Source of the DNA: G965198795 sp965198795
GTDB lineage: Bacteria; Pseudomonadota; Alphaproteobacteria; Rhodospirillales; Casp-alpha2
Direction of reading: 5' to 3'
Assembly (NCBI GenBank): GCA_965198795.1
Contig: OZ240674.1
Span: forward strand, 2,418,001-2,482,000
Length of the DNA stretch: 64,000 nucleotides
The notes beneath the pieces are model-generated. The model ran no database searches, had not been told where the DNA came from, and worked only from the letters and a program-made list of their open reading frames with translations. The position numbers and the translations under genes were made by a program. Position 1 is the first letter of the stretch; each line of letters starts with the position of its first letter. Positions 1 through 8,810 of the stretch are shown here, piece by piece.

Positions 1-2
1 AC

Positions 3-365
3 TACGCGCCGGATGCATTGCGGCAGCTCGTGCGGAATGCGGTCATGCACCGAACATACGAGGGCACCAACTCGCCTGTTCGCGTGACGTTCTATTCGGA
101 CCGGATCGAGATTCTGAATCCGGGCGGGCCATACGGGGCCGTTACGCCCGAAACATTCGTTTCGCCGAACGTTACCGTCACCGATTATCGCAATCCCACG
201 CTTTCGGAAGCCCTTAAGGGCTATGGATTTGTCGAGCGGTTCGGGCAGGGACTGGAAATCGCCCGCCGTACCCTGGCTGAAAATGGCAATGCGGCGCCCG
301 AGTTCACTTTCGAGCCCCAAAATGCCCCGGCATGGACACATGTGACCGTGAGGAAGCGCCCATGA
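3..365 (+). CDS. C-terminal part of an ATP-binding regulator of the RecG-like/HATPase_c_4 group (5' end outside the window)
   Basis: The frame is open to the left window edge, so the start lies upstream; the first plausible initiation codon inside the window is a TTG at 18. The visible 120 or so residues contain the run RNAVMHRTYEG followed by FYSDRIEILNPGGPYG, the usual signature of the C-terminal GHKL-like ATPase domain found in proteins annotated as ATP-binding or RecG-like transcriptional regulators (often with an N-terminal AlbA_2 domain). The stop codon overlaps the start of the following ParA-like gene (ATGA, 4 bp), so the two are translationally coupled. Its molecular role is not known; the pairing with a ParA-type ATPase is the only functional hint. 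The N-terminal domain cannot be seen. Confidence 0.7.
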   Translation, partial: YAPDALRQLVRNAVMHRTYEGTNSPVRVTFYSDRIEILNPGGPYGAVTPETFVSPNVTVTDYRNPTLSEALKGYGFVERFGQGLEIARRTLAENGNAAPEFTFEPQNAPAWTHVTVRKRP

Positions 366-1339
366 AGACCATCGCCTTCTTCAATAACAAGGGAGGGGTC
401 GGCAAAACATCCCTGTTGTATCATCTGGCGAATATGTTCGCTCTTGGGGGCGACAAGGTCGTGGCCGCCGATCTTGATCCACAAGCCAACTTATCGGGAA
501 TGTTCCTTGACGACTCACGCATCGACGACCTGTGGTCGGATAAAGGAGCCGCCACCGCGTATTCCGCGATGAAGCAGCTCATCGGAGGTACCGGCGATTT
601 GCTGGAAATCAAACCAGAGGAGGTCGCGGAGCGCCTTACTCTTATTCCTGGCGACCTTGGGCTTTCGGAGGTTGAGGACGAACTCTCAAACCAGTGGCCC
701 CGTTGCTTGAACGGCGAAGAACGGTCCTTCCGCGTGACCGCCTCATTCGACCGCATGATACGAAGTGTCGGCAGGGCGCAAAACGCCGATATCGCCTTGA
801 TCGACGTCGGGCCGAACCTTGGAGCGATCAACCGCTGCGCGCTCGTCTCGGCGGACTATGTGGTCATTCCGATTGGAGCGGATTTATTCTCGATCCGGGG
901 GATGCGGAACATCGGGCCAAAGCTTCGAGAATGGCGCCGTCAATGGGATCAGCGCCGTGACGCGGCTCCAGATGGATTGAACTTCGACCTGCCGCCCGCC
1001 GGCATGAAGCCCATCGGTTATGTTGTTTCAAGATATTCGTCGTTTGGCCGCGGCGCCGCGAAATCGTTCCAGAGGTGGTTGGATCGCGTGCCGGGCGTCT
1101 ATAATGAGGAGGTCTTGGATGCCAAACCTTCCCCCATCGATATTTCAACGGATGCGAACCGGCTTGCGCAACTCAAGGACTACCGTTCCCTGATGCCGAT
1201 GGCTCAAGAAGCGCGCAAGCCCATGTTCATGCTCAAGCCGGCGGACGGAGCGATCGGAGGGCATCAGGCCGCGGTTCAGAGTTGTTACAGGGACTTCCAA
1301 GCCTTGGCGGCGGAAATCAAAGAACGCATCGCGGCATGA
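362..1339 (+). CDS. ParA/Soj-family ATPase
   Basis: 325 residues starting MKTIAFFNNKGGVGKTS; the deviant Walker A box KGGVGKTS (residues 10-17) marks the ParA/MinD class of dimerising P-loop ATPases. The switch region VVAADLDPQANLSG and a Walker B-like ALIDVGPNLGAINR follow, as in chromosomal and plasmid ParA proteins. An upstream in-frame start at 332 exists, but the ATG at 362 places the P-loop at the normal distance from the N-terminus and gives the 4 bp overlap with the gene before it. No ParB gene or obvious parS cluster is visible downstream, so this is unlikely to be the main chromosome partition gene. It may serve positioning of another complex, or belong to a small mobile or defence module cut by the window edge. 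Confidence 0.85.
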   Translation: MKTIAFFNNKGGVGKTSLLYHLANMFALGGDKVVAADLDPQANLSGMFLDDSRIDDLWSDKGAATAYSAMKQLIGGTGDLLEIKPEEVAERLTLIPGDLGLSEVEDELSNQWPRCLNGEERSFRVTASFDRMIRSVGRAQNADIALIDVGPNLGAINRCALVSADYVVIPIGADLFSIRGMRNIGPKLREWRRQWDQRRDAAPDGLNFDLPPAGMKPIGYVVSRYSSFGRGAAKSFQRWLDRVPGVYNEEVLDAKPSPIDISTDANRLAQLKDYRSLMPMAQEARKPMFMLKPADGAIGGHQAAVQSCYRDFQALAAEIKERIAA

Positions 1340-1460
1340 GGACACCGAGAATGGCGCCGATGCGCGATGCTTTTACTTGCCGGCGTTGTTTGTGGTTTCC
1401 TTGACGATCTTGATGCGGTCATTGTCCATATACGCCATGGGATAACGGCGCCGCCGTAGC

Positions 1461-3149
1461 TCACGAAGCACTCACGCTTTTCGGATCGCGTGAACCGTCA
1501 ACGCCGTCCAACAACGGATACGCGCATGAAACGAAGAGCGAATTCACCCGTTTGAGGTCTCTGAGGATGTCGATGTGATAGTTCGTCGTGTCAACGGCGT
1601 CGCCATCATTGTCGACCAGTCGCTCCATATGCATTTCGATGCTTGCCTGTTCATGCATTCGAAACTCGTTCTTGCGTCGCAGGAGATTCTTCGCGTCCTC
1701 AATATCCTTTTCCATGAATACCTTCGAAGCCAAATGCACGGTTTCTCCAACGAGCCGTGAGGCTTCCATGAGTTCCTGGAACCCCGCGTTGGAGAATCGA
1801 CTTCCGCTAGAGACCTTCTTGTAAACGGTCTCTTGAAGCGTTCTGACGATTACGTCGCCAGCGTGCTCAAGATTCGTCGTGAATGACAGTATCTCGACAA
1901 CGCGCGCGCTCTCTTCCTCGTGCAACTCACCTTTCGTCAAGTCAATGAGATAGAATTTAATGTTCTTGTAGATTTGGTCGACTTTGTCTTCGAGTTCTGG
2001 AACCAATCGGCATGCCGTGAGATCATTTTCTCTCAGCGCTTCCGTTGCCTGAGCCAGCATTTGTTCCACTAGGCTCACCATACGCAGAGTTTCGCGAGAA
2101 GCGGATGACAGCGCGAGGTTCGGCATCGAGATTGCCGAAGGATCAAGCGAACTGATTTCCGAGGGACCACTATCGTTTATCGGCTCCAGAATAACGAACT
2201 TTAGGAACTGGGCGACATAGGCCGTCAACCCGATGAACGTTACCGCCAAAAGGCAATTGAAGATGATATGCAACAAAATCAACCGTTGCCCCGGCGAAAC
2301 CTCGATCCCCATCAAGTAATCTGCCCAAACACCCATGAGGCTTGCCGCAAAAACGGCCGCGAACATCCTGATCAGGAAATTACCAATCAGGATCTGTCGA
2401 GCTGTGGCTTTTTCAGACAGCCCCAAAATTAGAGCGGGAACCCCCGCGCCCGCGTTAATTCCCATGACGAGATAAAACGCCAACCACCCATCCGCGATTA
2501 GGCCGCTTTCGGCCATAACGACGACGAGAAGCAAGGTCGCCAAACTGGAGTGCGCGAGCCACGTCAAAAAAGCCGCGACGACGAACGCAATGGCGGGCTC
2601 ATTCGCCATGCCGGAGAGCATTACATGTACAAGATCGCTATCGCGGACAACTGAACTTGCCGACCCGAGGACGCTAAGTGAGAGAAAAATACAGGCGAGT
2701 CCCATCACAACCCGCCCCATCTGCTTGCCGACTCCTTTCCGGCTATTGAATGACGCGTGAATGACGTACCCGGCGAAGAAAAGTATTGGCCAATATTGGT
2801 GGATATTGAGCGCGAGCAGTTGCGAGACGATAGCACTGCCAACATCCGCGCCGAGCATGATCGCTAATCCGCCCGCGGCCGAAACCGAACTGGAACTGGC
2901 GAATGGCGCGGTCAGCACACCCACCGCGGTAGAGCTCTGCAGCACGACGGCGGCGGCAAAACCCAGGGCGAGAGCCGAGAGTCTGTTGCCCGTACCTCGG
3001 GCGATGGCGTTCTCTATTCGTGCGCCATACGCGCGCATCATCCCTGTCCTGACCATGCGCGCGCCCCACAACAGAAGGGTCGCGCTTCCGCAGATTAGAA
3101 CAAGTAGATCCGTGCCAGTTAGTACCGCCAGTTCCATAGACGCCCACAC
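1461..3149 (-). CDS. Na+/phosphate cotransporter (NptA-like) with C-terminal PhoU-like domain
   Basis: About 562 residues. The N-terminal half holds eight or more hydrophobic helices and the Na/Pi-cotransporter signature GFAAAVVLQSSTAVGVLTAPFA, repeated in weaker form further on (LTWLAHSSLATLLLVVVMAESG). Roughly residues 350-545 are helical and charged, like PhoU. It follows phnY by 7 bp on the same strand and is therefore the last gene of the phosphonate operon. Family members move phosphate with sodium, and in bacteria are often suspected of exporting excess Pi; here phosphonate cleavage would release Pi inside the cell, so an outlet is a reasonable inference. The start is a GTG at 3149; an ATG at 3137 (MELAVLTG) is an equally good choice, with no clear ribosome binding site for either. 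Confidence 0.85.
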   Translation of the reverse strand: MWASMELAVLTGTDLLVLICGSATLLLWGARMVRTGMMRAYGARIENAIARGTGNRLSALALGFAAAVVLQSSTAVGVLTAPFASSSSVSAAGGLAIMLGADVGSAIVSQLLALNIHQYWPILFFAGYVIHASFNSRKGVGKQMGRVVMGLACIFLSLSVLGSASSVVRDSDLVHVMLSGMANEPAIAFVVAAFLTWLAHSSLATLLLVVVMAESGLIADGWLAFYLVMGINAGAGVPALILGLSEKATARQILIGNFLIRMFAAVFAASLMGVWADYLMGIEVSPGQRLILLHIIFNCLLAVTFIGLTAYVAQFLKFVILEPINDSGPSEISSLDPSAISMPNLALSSASRETLRMVSLVEQMLAQATEALRENDLTACRLVPELEDKVDQIYKNIKFYLIDLTKGELHEEESARVVEILSFTTNLEHAGDVIVRTLQETVYKKVSSGSRFSNAGFQELMEASRLVGETVHLASKVFMEKDIEDAKNLLRRKNEFRMHEQASIEMHMERLVDNDGDAVDTTNYHIDILRDLKRVNSLFVSCAYPLLDGVDGSRDPKSVSAS

Positions 3150-3156
3150 ATGCGAC

Positions 3157-4620
3157 TTATGCGGCAGGCCATGGAAGGGACCACGTCTTCACCGTCGTGA
3201 AGAACTTCATGGCCTCCAGCACTCCCTCCTTGACGCCGTTGCCGGAATCCTTCACACCGCCGAAGGGAGACATCTCTATTCTGTAGCCTGGCTGCTCCCA
3301 GATATTGACCGTGCCGACATCCAGTCCCTCGATGAAGGCCGTAATTCGGTTCAAATCGTTGGTGCAAACACCCGCCGACAAACCGAACGGCGTGGAATTC
3401 GAGATATCCATTAGCTTCTGATCATCTGTCGGGACCCGGATGATCGGGATAACCGGGCCGAACGTCTCCATAAAGACAAGTTCACTGTTATGCGGGACAT
3501 GGTCAACGACGATCGGCGGAAGCAGCGCGCCTTTGCGGCCGGGATCGTAGAGTACTTTCGCCCCCTGCTTCTCGGCGTCATAGACACGGCGCTCGAAAGC
3601 CGCCGCCGCCTCTTCGTTGATGACGCAACCTAGTTCTGTCTGCGGGTCTTGAGGATCGCCGTGGCTGATTGCCTTCGCCAGTTCGAGAATTGACGGGACG
3701 ACTTTGTCGGCGATGTCCTCCTGAACCAGAATCCGCTTCACGGCCGTGCAACGTTGACCCGAGTTCCCGCAAGCTCCCGCCACGGCAACAGCCGCCGCCC
3801 GTTTGAGGTCTTCGTCATTCAGATCGTTCAAGATGATAAGCGGATCGTTCCCGCCCAGTTCCAAAGCCGTTCGTTTGTAGCTGGCTTTCTCCGCAATCAT
3901 TTTACCAACCGCCACGCCGCCGGTGAAGGTGATGATATCCGCGTGTTCATTCGTGATCATCTCGTTGCCGATATCCGCGGGCATGCCGGTGACGATCTGG
4001 AACATCTCATGAGGAAGTCCAGCCTCATAGAGAATGTCGGCCAGGGTTATTGCCGTCAGCGGGGTCAGATCGGTCGGTTTGCAGACCATGCAGTTATTGG
4101 TCGCAATTGATGGCGCAATCTTGTGCGCAACCATGTTCAATGGATGATTGAACGGCGTTATGGCGGAAATCGATTTCACCGGCTCGCGTTTGGTGAATAT
4201 CTTTCGCGCTTTCCCGTGCGGCGTCAGATCGCAAGAAAATATCTGGCCGTCATCCAGAATTGCCAACTGCGCCGCCAGCGTGAAGACGTCATAGGCGCGT
4301 CCCGTTTCATACAAGGAGTGCTGCTTGCAAATCCCAAGTTCCAACGTGATAACGTCTGCAATCCGCTCCCGCCGGGATCGAATCAGTTCCGCCGCTTTGA
4401 ACAAAATCTGCTGGCGTTCGTAACGCGTCAGTTTTGGCTGATAGTTTGCCGCAATCTCGAATGCCTCGCGCGCGTGCTCCGCGTTACCGGCGGGAACCGT
4501 GCCAATGACCTCATTCGTAAAGGGATAGCGAACCTCGATGACATCGTCAGTTTCGACATGTCTCCCGCCGATCCGCATGGAAGCTCGAATCATGGAATCC
4601 GCCGTGGTCATTTTGTTCAT
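3157..4620 (-). CDS. phnY: Phosphonoacetaldehyde dehydrogenase
   Basis: 487-residue aldehyde dehydrogenase. The catalytic elements are clear: the Asn of SAITPFNHPLN, the nucleotide loop FTGGVAVGK, the general-base region ALELGGNDP, the catalytic cysteine in GNSGQRCTAVKR, and the C-terminal SPFGGVKDSGNG. The family as a whole has many substrates; the assignment to phosphonoacetaldehyde oxidation (to phosphonoacetate, NAD+-linked, cytoplasmic) rests on its position between phnA, a phosphonate-type alcohol dehydrogenase and the phn transporter. Start MNKMTTADS; MTTADS nine bases downstream is possible. A 30 bp gap separates it from the alcohol dehydrogenase upstream. Confidence 0.88.
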   Translation of the reverse strand: MNKMTTADSMIRASMRIGGRHVETDDVIEVRYPFTNEVIGTVPAGNAEHAREAFEIAANYQPKLTRYERQQILFKAAELIRSRRERIADVITLELGICKQHSLYETGRAYDVFTLAAQLAILDDGQIFSCDLTPHGKARKIFTKREPVKSISAITPFNHPLNMVAHKIAPSIATNNCMVCKPTDLTPLTAITLADILYEAGLPHEMFQIVTGMPADIGNEMITNEHADIITFTGGVAVGKMIAEKASYKRTALELGGNDPLIILNDLNDEDLKRAAAVAVAGACGNSGQRCTAVKRILVQEDIADKVVPSILELAKAISHGDPQDPQTELGCVINEEAAAAFERRVYDAEKQGAKVLYDPGRKGALLPPIVVDHVPHNSELVFMETFGPVIPIIRVPTDDQKLMDISNSTPFGLSAGVCTNDLNRITAFIEGLDVGTVNIWEQPGYRIEMSPFGGVKDSGNGVKEGVLEAMKFFTTVKTWSLPWPAA

Positions 4621-4650
4621 TGAAGTAGCCTTTCGATAAAATGCATTGCG

Positions 4651-5781
4651 TCAAGGAACGATGGCGGCTCTCAAGACGGCCCGCTCGCCAGCCTTCTTGA
4701 ATGCCTCGTCCAATTGATCGAGTGAAAACTTGGAGTCGACGATTTCCGAGAACGGAAACCGCTTTTTGTTCTCCACAACGAAGTCCAATGCTTCAACAAG
4801 ATGACGCGGGTGATAGTTATGAACTCCCTGGATCGTCGTCCAGCGCCGCAACAGTTCGTTTCCGTCGATGGTAATCTCCGCGCCCGGGTTTACCAGACCG
4901 CCGATCACATACGTGCCCCCGATACGCAACATTCGGAGACCAACCGGGACCGCAGCCGGCACACCACACACTTCCAGGACGGCATCGGCGCCATCAGGCG
5001 GACACAAGTCACGCACAGCGGCGATCTGTTCGTCGGCGCTCATGTCCGAGATGTTGAGCGTGTCGTCGGCGCCAAACCTTTTCGCAATATCCAAGCGATC
5101 AGTCACCGTATCAAGCCCAATGACCTTAGCCGCCCCTCTGGCTTTCGCGATTGCGCATCCATAGAGACCCAAGAGGCCCAAACCTTGGACGACAACCGAG
5201 CATCCGTCCCTGAGGTCAGCCGCCTCGACGACACAGATCATCGTCGCCGCGCCACAGTTCAGGGGTGTCGCTTCTTCATCAGAAATGGAGTCAGGGAGCT
5301 TTAGAATTCCGGTACCCGGCTGGATGTAACAATACTCGGCGAAACCGCCCAGAAAATGCGGGTCTTCATTGGCAAGGTCGTGACCATATTTCCTCAACCC
5401 CTCGGACTTCTGTGGCATGTCATGGACATCGCGATAGTAGGACTTGCCTGAGTGGAAGTACTCAGTCCACGTGATCCGGTCTCCGGTTTGCAGCGTGTCT
5501 CCCCGCAGATCCGGTCCAATCTCCTTGCCGATTTGCTCAATGACACCGACAATTTCATGCCCGAGAATTCCCGGACACGGGTTGGGCCTGTGCCCTAAGT
5601 AAGAATGAATGTCGGAACGGCAGATCGTCGACATCGTGACACGGACAAGAATTTCTTCGTCTTTTACGCCGCGAACTGGAAACTCCCTGATCTCGAACGG
5701 CTGGTTCGGCGCATCATAAACCGCCGCACGGCCTGTCGCGCCGTTGCCCTCTGCCGCGCCGTTGCCCTTTTTGTCATTCAT
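4651..5781 (-). CDS. Zinc-dependent alcohol dehydrogenase of the phosphonate-associated type
   Basis: 376-residue medium-chain dehydrogenase. Visible features: the catalytic-zinc ligands in STICRSDIHSY and GHEIVG, a GLGLLGLYGCAIAKARGA Rossmann loop, and a NAD-selecting acid in VIGLDTV. The usual four-cysteine structural zinc lobe is absent; that stretch instead reads YFHSGKSYYRDVHDM. Proteins of this shape recur beside phosphonate genes and have been named putative phosphonate-catabolism alcohol dehydrogenases. With phnY and phnA downstream and no transaminase, the likely reaction is oxidation of a hydroxyalkylphosphonate (for example 2-hydroxyethylphosphonate) to phosphonoacetaldehyde; this is inference from context. 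The N-terminus carries a short Gly/Asn-rich leader (KGNGAAEGNGATGRA) not needed by the fold. Confidence 0.82.
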   Translation of the reverse strand: MNDKKGNGAAEGNGATGRAAVYDAPNQPFEIREFPVRGVKDEEILVRVTMSTICRSDIHSYLGHRPNPCPGILGHEIVGVIEQIGKEIGPDLRGDTLQTGDRITWTEYFHSGKSYYRDVHDMPQKSEGLRKYGHDLANEDPHFLGGFAEYCYIQPGTGILKLPDSISDEEATPLNCGAATMICVVEAADLRDGCSVVVQGLGLLGLYGCAIAKARGAAKVIGLDTVTDRLDIAKRFGADDTLNISDMSADEQIAAVRDLCPPDGADAVLEVCGVPAAVPVGLRMLRIGGTYVIGGLVNPGAEITIDGNELLRRWTTIQGVHNYHPRHLVEALDFVVENKKRFPFSEIVDSKFSLDQLDEAFKKAGERAVLRAAIVP

Positions 5782-5800
5782 TTTGAGTCGTCTCCCGTGC

Positions 5801-7051
5801 TTAGAACACGCCGTTCAACGCGACGTCAAAGATGTCATGACTGCGAAGCTGGTTCTCGGCCTTGCGTTGGTATTCATCAGATACTGGTCTCGAGATGATG
5901 ATGGGCACATGCGTCTCGTGGAGACTTCCGTGTGTGCGCAATCTGTGACCTTTTAGTGCGCTCAGATCGTGATCAACTGATCTTCCGCCGATCACTGTTT
6001 TCTTGTCTCCGGCCACAGCCAAATCTCCTTCGCGATCAAGCGGCTGTTCCAGATCTCTGGCGGCGTCTTCGGAGGTCCAGCATTTCTCGACGCCAGGCAC
6101 GTTCGAAATGACCTCGTGGATTTCGTCAATTGAAGATCCGCCTTGTTGGTAGACTCTGACAAAACCGCCGAGCGCTCCGTGATGGCCTACGAACGCATCG
6201 GTAATCGGGCAGATGACTTTCGTATTTCCAGCACCGAGCGCGGCGTCCAACACGTCCTGTAGCCAGATAACATTCGGTGAGCCGTCATCATTTGCTTTGT
6301 CCCCCATCCCGTGATCCGCTGTGAGGGCCACGGTGGCGCCAAGTTCGACCATGCGGGCGAAGCGATCGTCCATGTCCTTGTAGAACTGGTTGGATACTGG
6401 AGAGCCAGGCGCGTGCGCGTGTTGGATAAAGTCCGTCAGGGATAGATAAAGGACATCCGGCCGCCGCTCTTCGAGCAACTTTATTCCAGCGTCCAGAACA
6501 AACAGGGATAGATCGGCCGAGTACATGTCCGGCTGGGGTTGATCGACAAACGCGAGAACATTATCGATGCCGTTCTCATTCATTGTGCATTGGTCCGCGA
6601 ACTGCGCCGAGAAACTGACGGACCCCCGGGAGAGATCCATGTCCTTTTGCAATTGTTTGCGCAGTTTGTCCTTCGAAGTAATCGATGCGACGGTGACGTC
6701 ATGGCGGGAAAATTCGCTCATGATTGAATGAGTGCGAAGCAACTCTGGCCCCGTCATCACAATTGGCTCGCCTGTTTCGCGGTCAAGGTAGAAGTTGCCG
6801 GAGATTCCGTGCGTATTGGGCTCCGAGCCTGTCACGATCGACATATTGTTTGGACATGTGAAGCTCGGCATTGATCCACGGGCAATCGTTGAAAAACCGT
6901 TCTTCATGAACCCTTCGATTGTTGGAATAACGCCAGCGTTGATTCCTTCTTCCGTGTACTCCGGGTCGCTTCCGTCGATGCACACGACCACCAGCGGCGC
7001 ATCGGGCCGTTTGTAGTGTTTTCCGTTTAGTTCAATCGCGTCTTTGATCAT
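5801..7051 (-). CDS. phnA: Phosphonoacetate hydrolase
   Basis: 416 residues, alkaline-phosphatase superfamily. The first metal aspartate is in VVVCIDGSDP (D26), the nucleophilic threonine in MPSFTCPNNM (about T65), and the distal metal ligands in LTADHGMGDK and near the C-terminus in RTHGSLHETHVP. It splits the C-P bond of phosphonoacetate to acetate and phosphate in the cytoplasm. I place the start at the ATG 7051 (MIKDAIEL), which has GGAGAGAG just upstream; a TTG four codons earlier is less likely. It lies 19 bp before the alcohol dehydrogenase and 40 bp after phnE, all in one direction, so transport and hydrolysis are probably co-transcribed. Confidence 0.92.
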   Translation of the reverse strand: MIKDAIELNGKHYKRPDAPLVVVCIDGSDPEYTEEGINAGVIPTIEGFMKNGFSTIARGSMPSFTCPNNMSIVTGSEPNTHGISGNFYLDRETGEPIVMTGPELLRTHSIMSEFSRHDVTVASITSKDKLRKQLQKDMDLSRGSVSFSAQFADQCTMNENGIDNVLAFVDQPQPDMYSADLSLFVLDAGIKLLEERRPDVLYLSLTDFIQHAHAPGSPVSNQFYKDMDDRFARMVELGATVALTADHGMGDKANDDGSPNVIWLQDVLDAALGAGNTKVICPITDAFVGHHGALGGFVRVYQQGGSSIDEIHEVISNVPGVEKCWTSEDAARDLEQPLDREGDLAVAGDKKTVIGGRSVDHDLSALKGHRLRTHGSLHETHVPIIISRPVSDEYQRKAENQLRSHDIFDVALNGVF

Positions 7052-7091
7052 CACTCTCTCCAAGTTTCACCAGATGCGCGCTCACAGCGCA

Positions 7092-7952
7092 TCACTTCAT
7101 TTTCATGACTTTGTTGCGCGCCCAGGCCGATACGATTTCGGAAATCATGACGAGCGCCAGAATTGAAATGAGGATCGCCGCGACGCGTTCGGTCTCGACC
7201 TGAAGCACGTTGCGCTTCAGGTACCACCCCATGCCGCCGGCGCCGAAGAACCCGACGACAGTCGCCGCGCGAAACGCGACGTCCCATGTGTAGATGGCAA
7301 TACCGGTCAGGGCGACGCGCACCTGGGGGAACACACCAAACACCATGATTTGGAACAAGTTCGCACCTGTCGAGCACATCGCCTCGACCGGCCCCATGTC
7401 AATGGCCTCGACCTCCTCGGCGAAAAGCTTTCCGGCGAACCCGATGCTAAAGAGCGTCAAGGCCAAAACGCCCGGGAGCATCCCGAACCCGAGGATCGCC
7501 ACAAAGATGATCGCGAAGATCATTTCGTGAACGGCGCGACATCCCATGGTGATGAACTTGGCGGCTGGATACACAAACCGGCGCGAGGGCGTCATGTTGT
7601 ACGCCGCAAACCAGCCTAACGGGACCGTGAAGAGAATGCCGAACAGGGCGCCGAGATAAGCCATCTGGATTGTCTCGACGACGTATTCAAAGTAGTCGGC
7701 GTCATTGATGTAGGCGAGGTCCGGCGGGTAGTACCTGTTCGCCAGGGTGTCCCCCATCCGCCCGAACATGCCGAGGAGGCGATCAAGCGGAATGTTCAGG
7801 TATTCAATACAGAAGACGAGGAAGACGAAGAAACTCAGCCAGACACCATACGAGATCAATGACCGCGGATACTTGAAGCGGCTCCAGGTCAAAGGTTGAC
7901 CGTCTTTGCCGACGGCGCCCCCAAGTCCAGTGTTCTTTAGGGAAGAAACCAT
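7092..7952 (-). CDS. phnE: Phosphonate ABC transporter, permease (second PhnE)
   Basis: 286 residues from the ATG at 7952 (MVSSLKNTG); the longer open frame upstream runs back over the preceding permease and is not coding. Hydrophobic helices and the binding-protein-dependent permease pattern are present, with the EAA-type cytoplasmic loop around EEVEAIDMGPVEAMCSTGANLFQIMVFGVFPQ and a terminal helix ending WARNKVMKMK. It pairs with the other PhnE to form the membrane channel served by PhnC and PhnD. The two permeases share the loop pattern but are clearly diverged, as is usual for phosphonate and phosphite importers with two permease genes. Confidence 0.92.
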   Translation of the reverse strand: MVSSLKNTGLGGAVGKDGQPLTWSRFKYPRSLISYGVWLSFFVFLVFCIEYLNIPLDRLLGMFGRMGDTLANRYYPPDLAYINDADYFEYVVETIQMAYLGALFGILFTVPLGWFAAYNMTPSRRFVYPAAKFITMGCRAVHEMIFAIIFVAILGFGMLPGVLALTLFSIGFAGKLFAEEVEAIDMGPVEAMCSTGANLFQIMVFGVFPQVRVALTGIAIYTWDVAFRAATVVGFFGAGGMGWYLKRNVLQVETERVAAILISILALVMISEIVSAWARNKVMKMK

Positions 7953-7966
7953 AACATCACGTCCAA

Positions 7967-8809
7967 TCAAATGATCGACTTTCGGGCCCAATGAGAGAGC
8001 AGTTCGCCAATCAAGATCAGGAAGAGAATTGCGACGATCACAGACATGACGCCATGGAAGTTGAAGGTGTTCATTTGGCGGAAGAACACGAGTCCAAGAC
8101 CGCCCGCCCCAACGAGACCGAGAATGGCCGAACGGCGAATATTGATCTCCCACTCGAAAATGATGACGCCTAAAACCTGGGGCAATATCTGAGGCAGTAT
8201 CCCATAAATCATGACCTGGAAGCTGTTCCCGCCTACCGAACGAATGGCTTCAACGGGACCGGGATTGATGTTTTCGATCGCCTCGGCCGATATCTTCGCT
8301 ATGAATCCGACCGACCGAACCGCGATTGCAAAAATGCCCGCCAAGGCTCCTAGTCCGACAGCAGACACAAAGAACAGCGCCCAAACGATCTCGTGAATGG
8401 ACCGGCTTATGGTCATCACGCCCCGGGCCAATGGGTATGTCACAGGCTTGTAAGGCGTGACGTTCAAGGCGCCGAACCACGCTGCCGGAATGCAGATGAG
8501 TACGCCCAGCAGTGTCCCGAGACAAGCGATCATCAGCGTCTCGATCGTCGGCGCGATCAGATCCGGGAAGAGCGTGAAGTCCAGCCCGACGAACTGTCCC
8601 GCCGTCTCCATGACCTGGGCGAAACTGCCCATGCGCGCCCAGTCCGTGTCTTCGATGATCGTGACATTCACGCTCCAAACAACCAACAACGCGAGCATAG
8701 AGTAGATGGCTGCCATAAGGCGTTGTTTGGACGCCCGGTCTTGTAGAATTCCATCTACCAATAAAGACCGATGTTCGGCTGCTGACGACGTGGAGTCGGA
8801 ACTGTTCAT
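7967..8809 (-). CDS. phnE: Phosphonate ABC transporter, permease (first PhnE)
   Basis: 280 residues starting MNSSDSTSSAAE at 8809, one base after the phnC stop, so translation is probably coupled. About six membrane helices; the EAA loop reads EAIENINPGPVEAIRSVGGNSFQVMIYGILPQ, a close match to PhnE-type permeases. Ends WARKSII, and the second permease begins 14 bp further. It imports phosphonates from the periplasm together with the neighbouring permease. A longer frame reaching 8905 overlaps phnC and is rejected. Confidence 0.92.
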   Translation of the reverse strand: MNSSDSTSSAAEHRSLLVDGILQDRASKQRLMAAIYSMLALLVVWSVNVTIIEDTDWARMGSFAQVMETAGQFVGLDFTLFPDLIAPTIETLMIACLGTLLGVLICIPAAWFGALNVTPYKPVTYPLARGVMTISRSIHEIVWALFFVSAVGLGALAGIFAIAVRSVGFIAKISAEAIENINPGPVEAIRSVGGNSFQVMIYGILPQILPQVLGVIIFEWEINIRRSAILGLVGAGGLGLVFFRQMNTFNFHGVMSVIVAILFLILIGELLSHWARKSII

Positions 8810-8810
8810 C

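Noticed and set aside
1371..1474. Tiny leftward frame with GTG start overlapping the Na/Pi cotransporter stop, ending MDNDRIKIVKETTNNAGK
   Set aside because: Only 32 codons and no family recognised. It could be real, but nothing beyond its position supports it.
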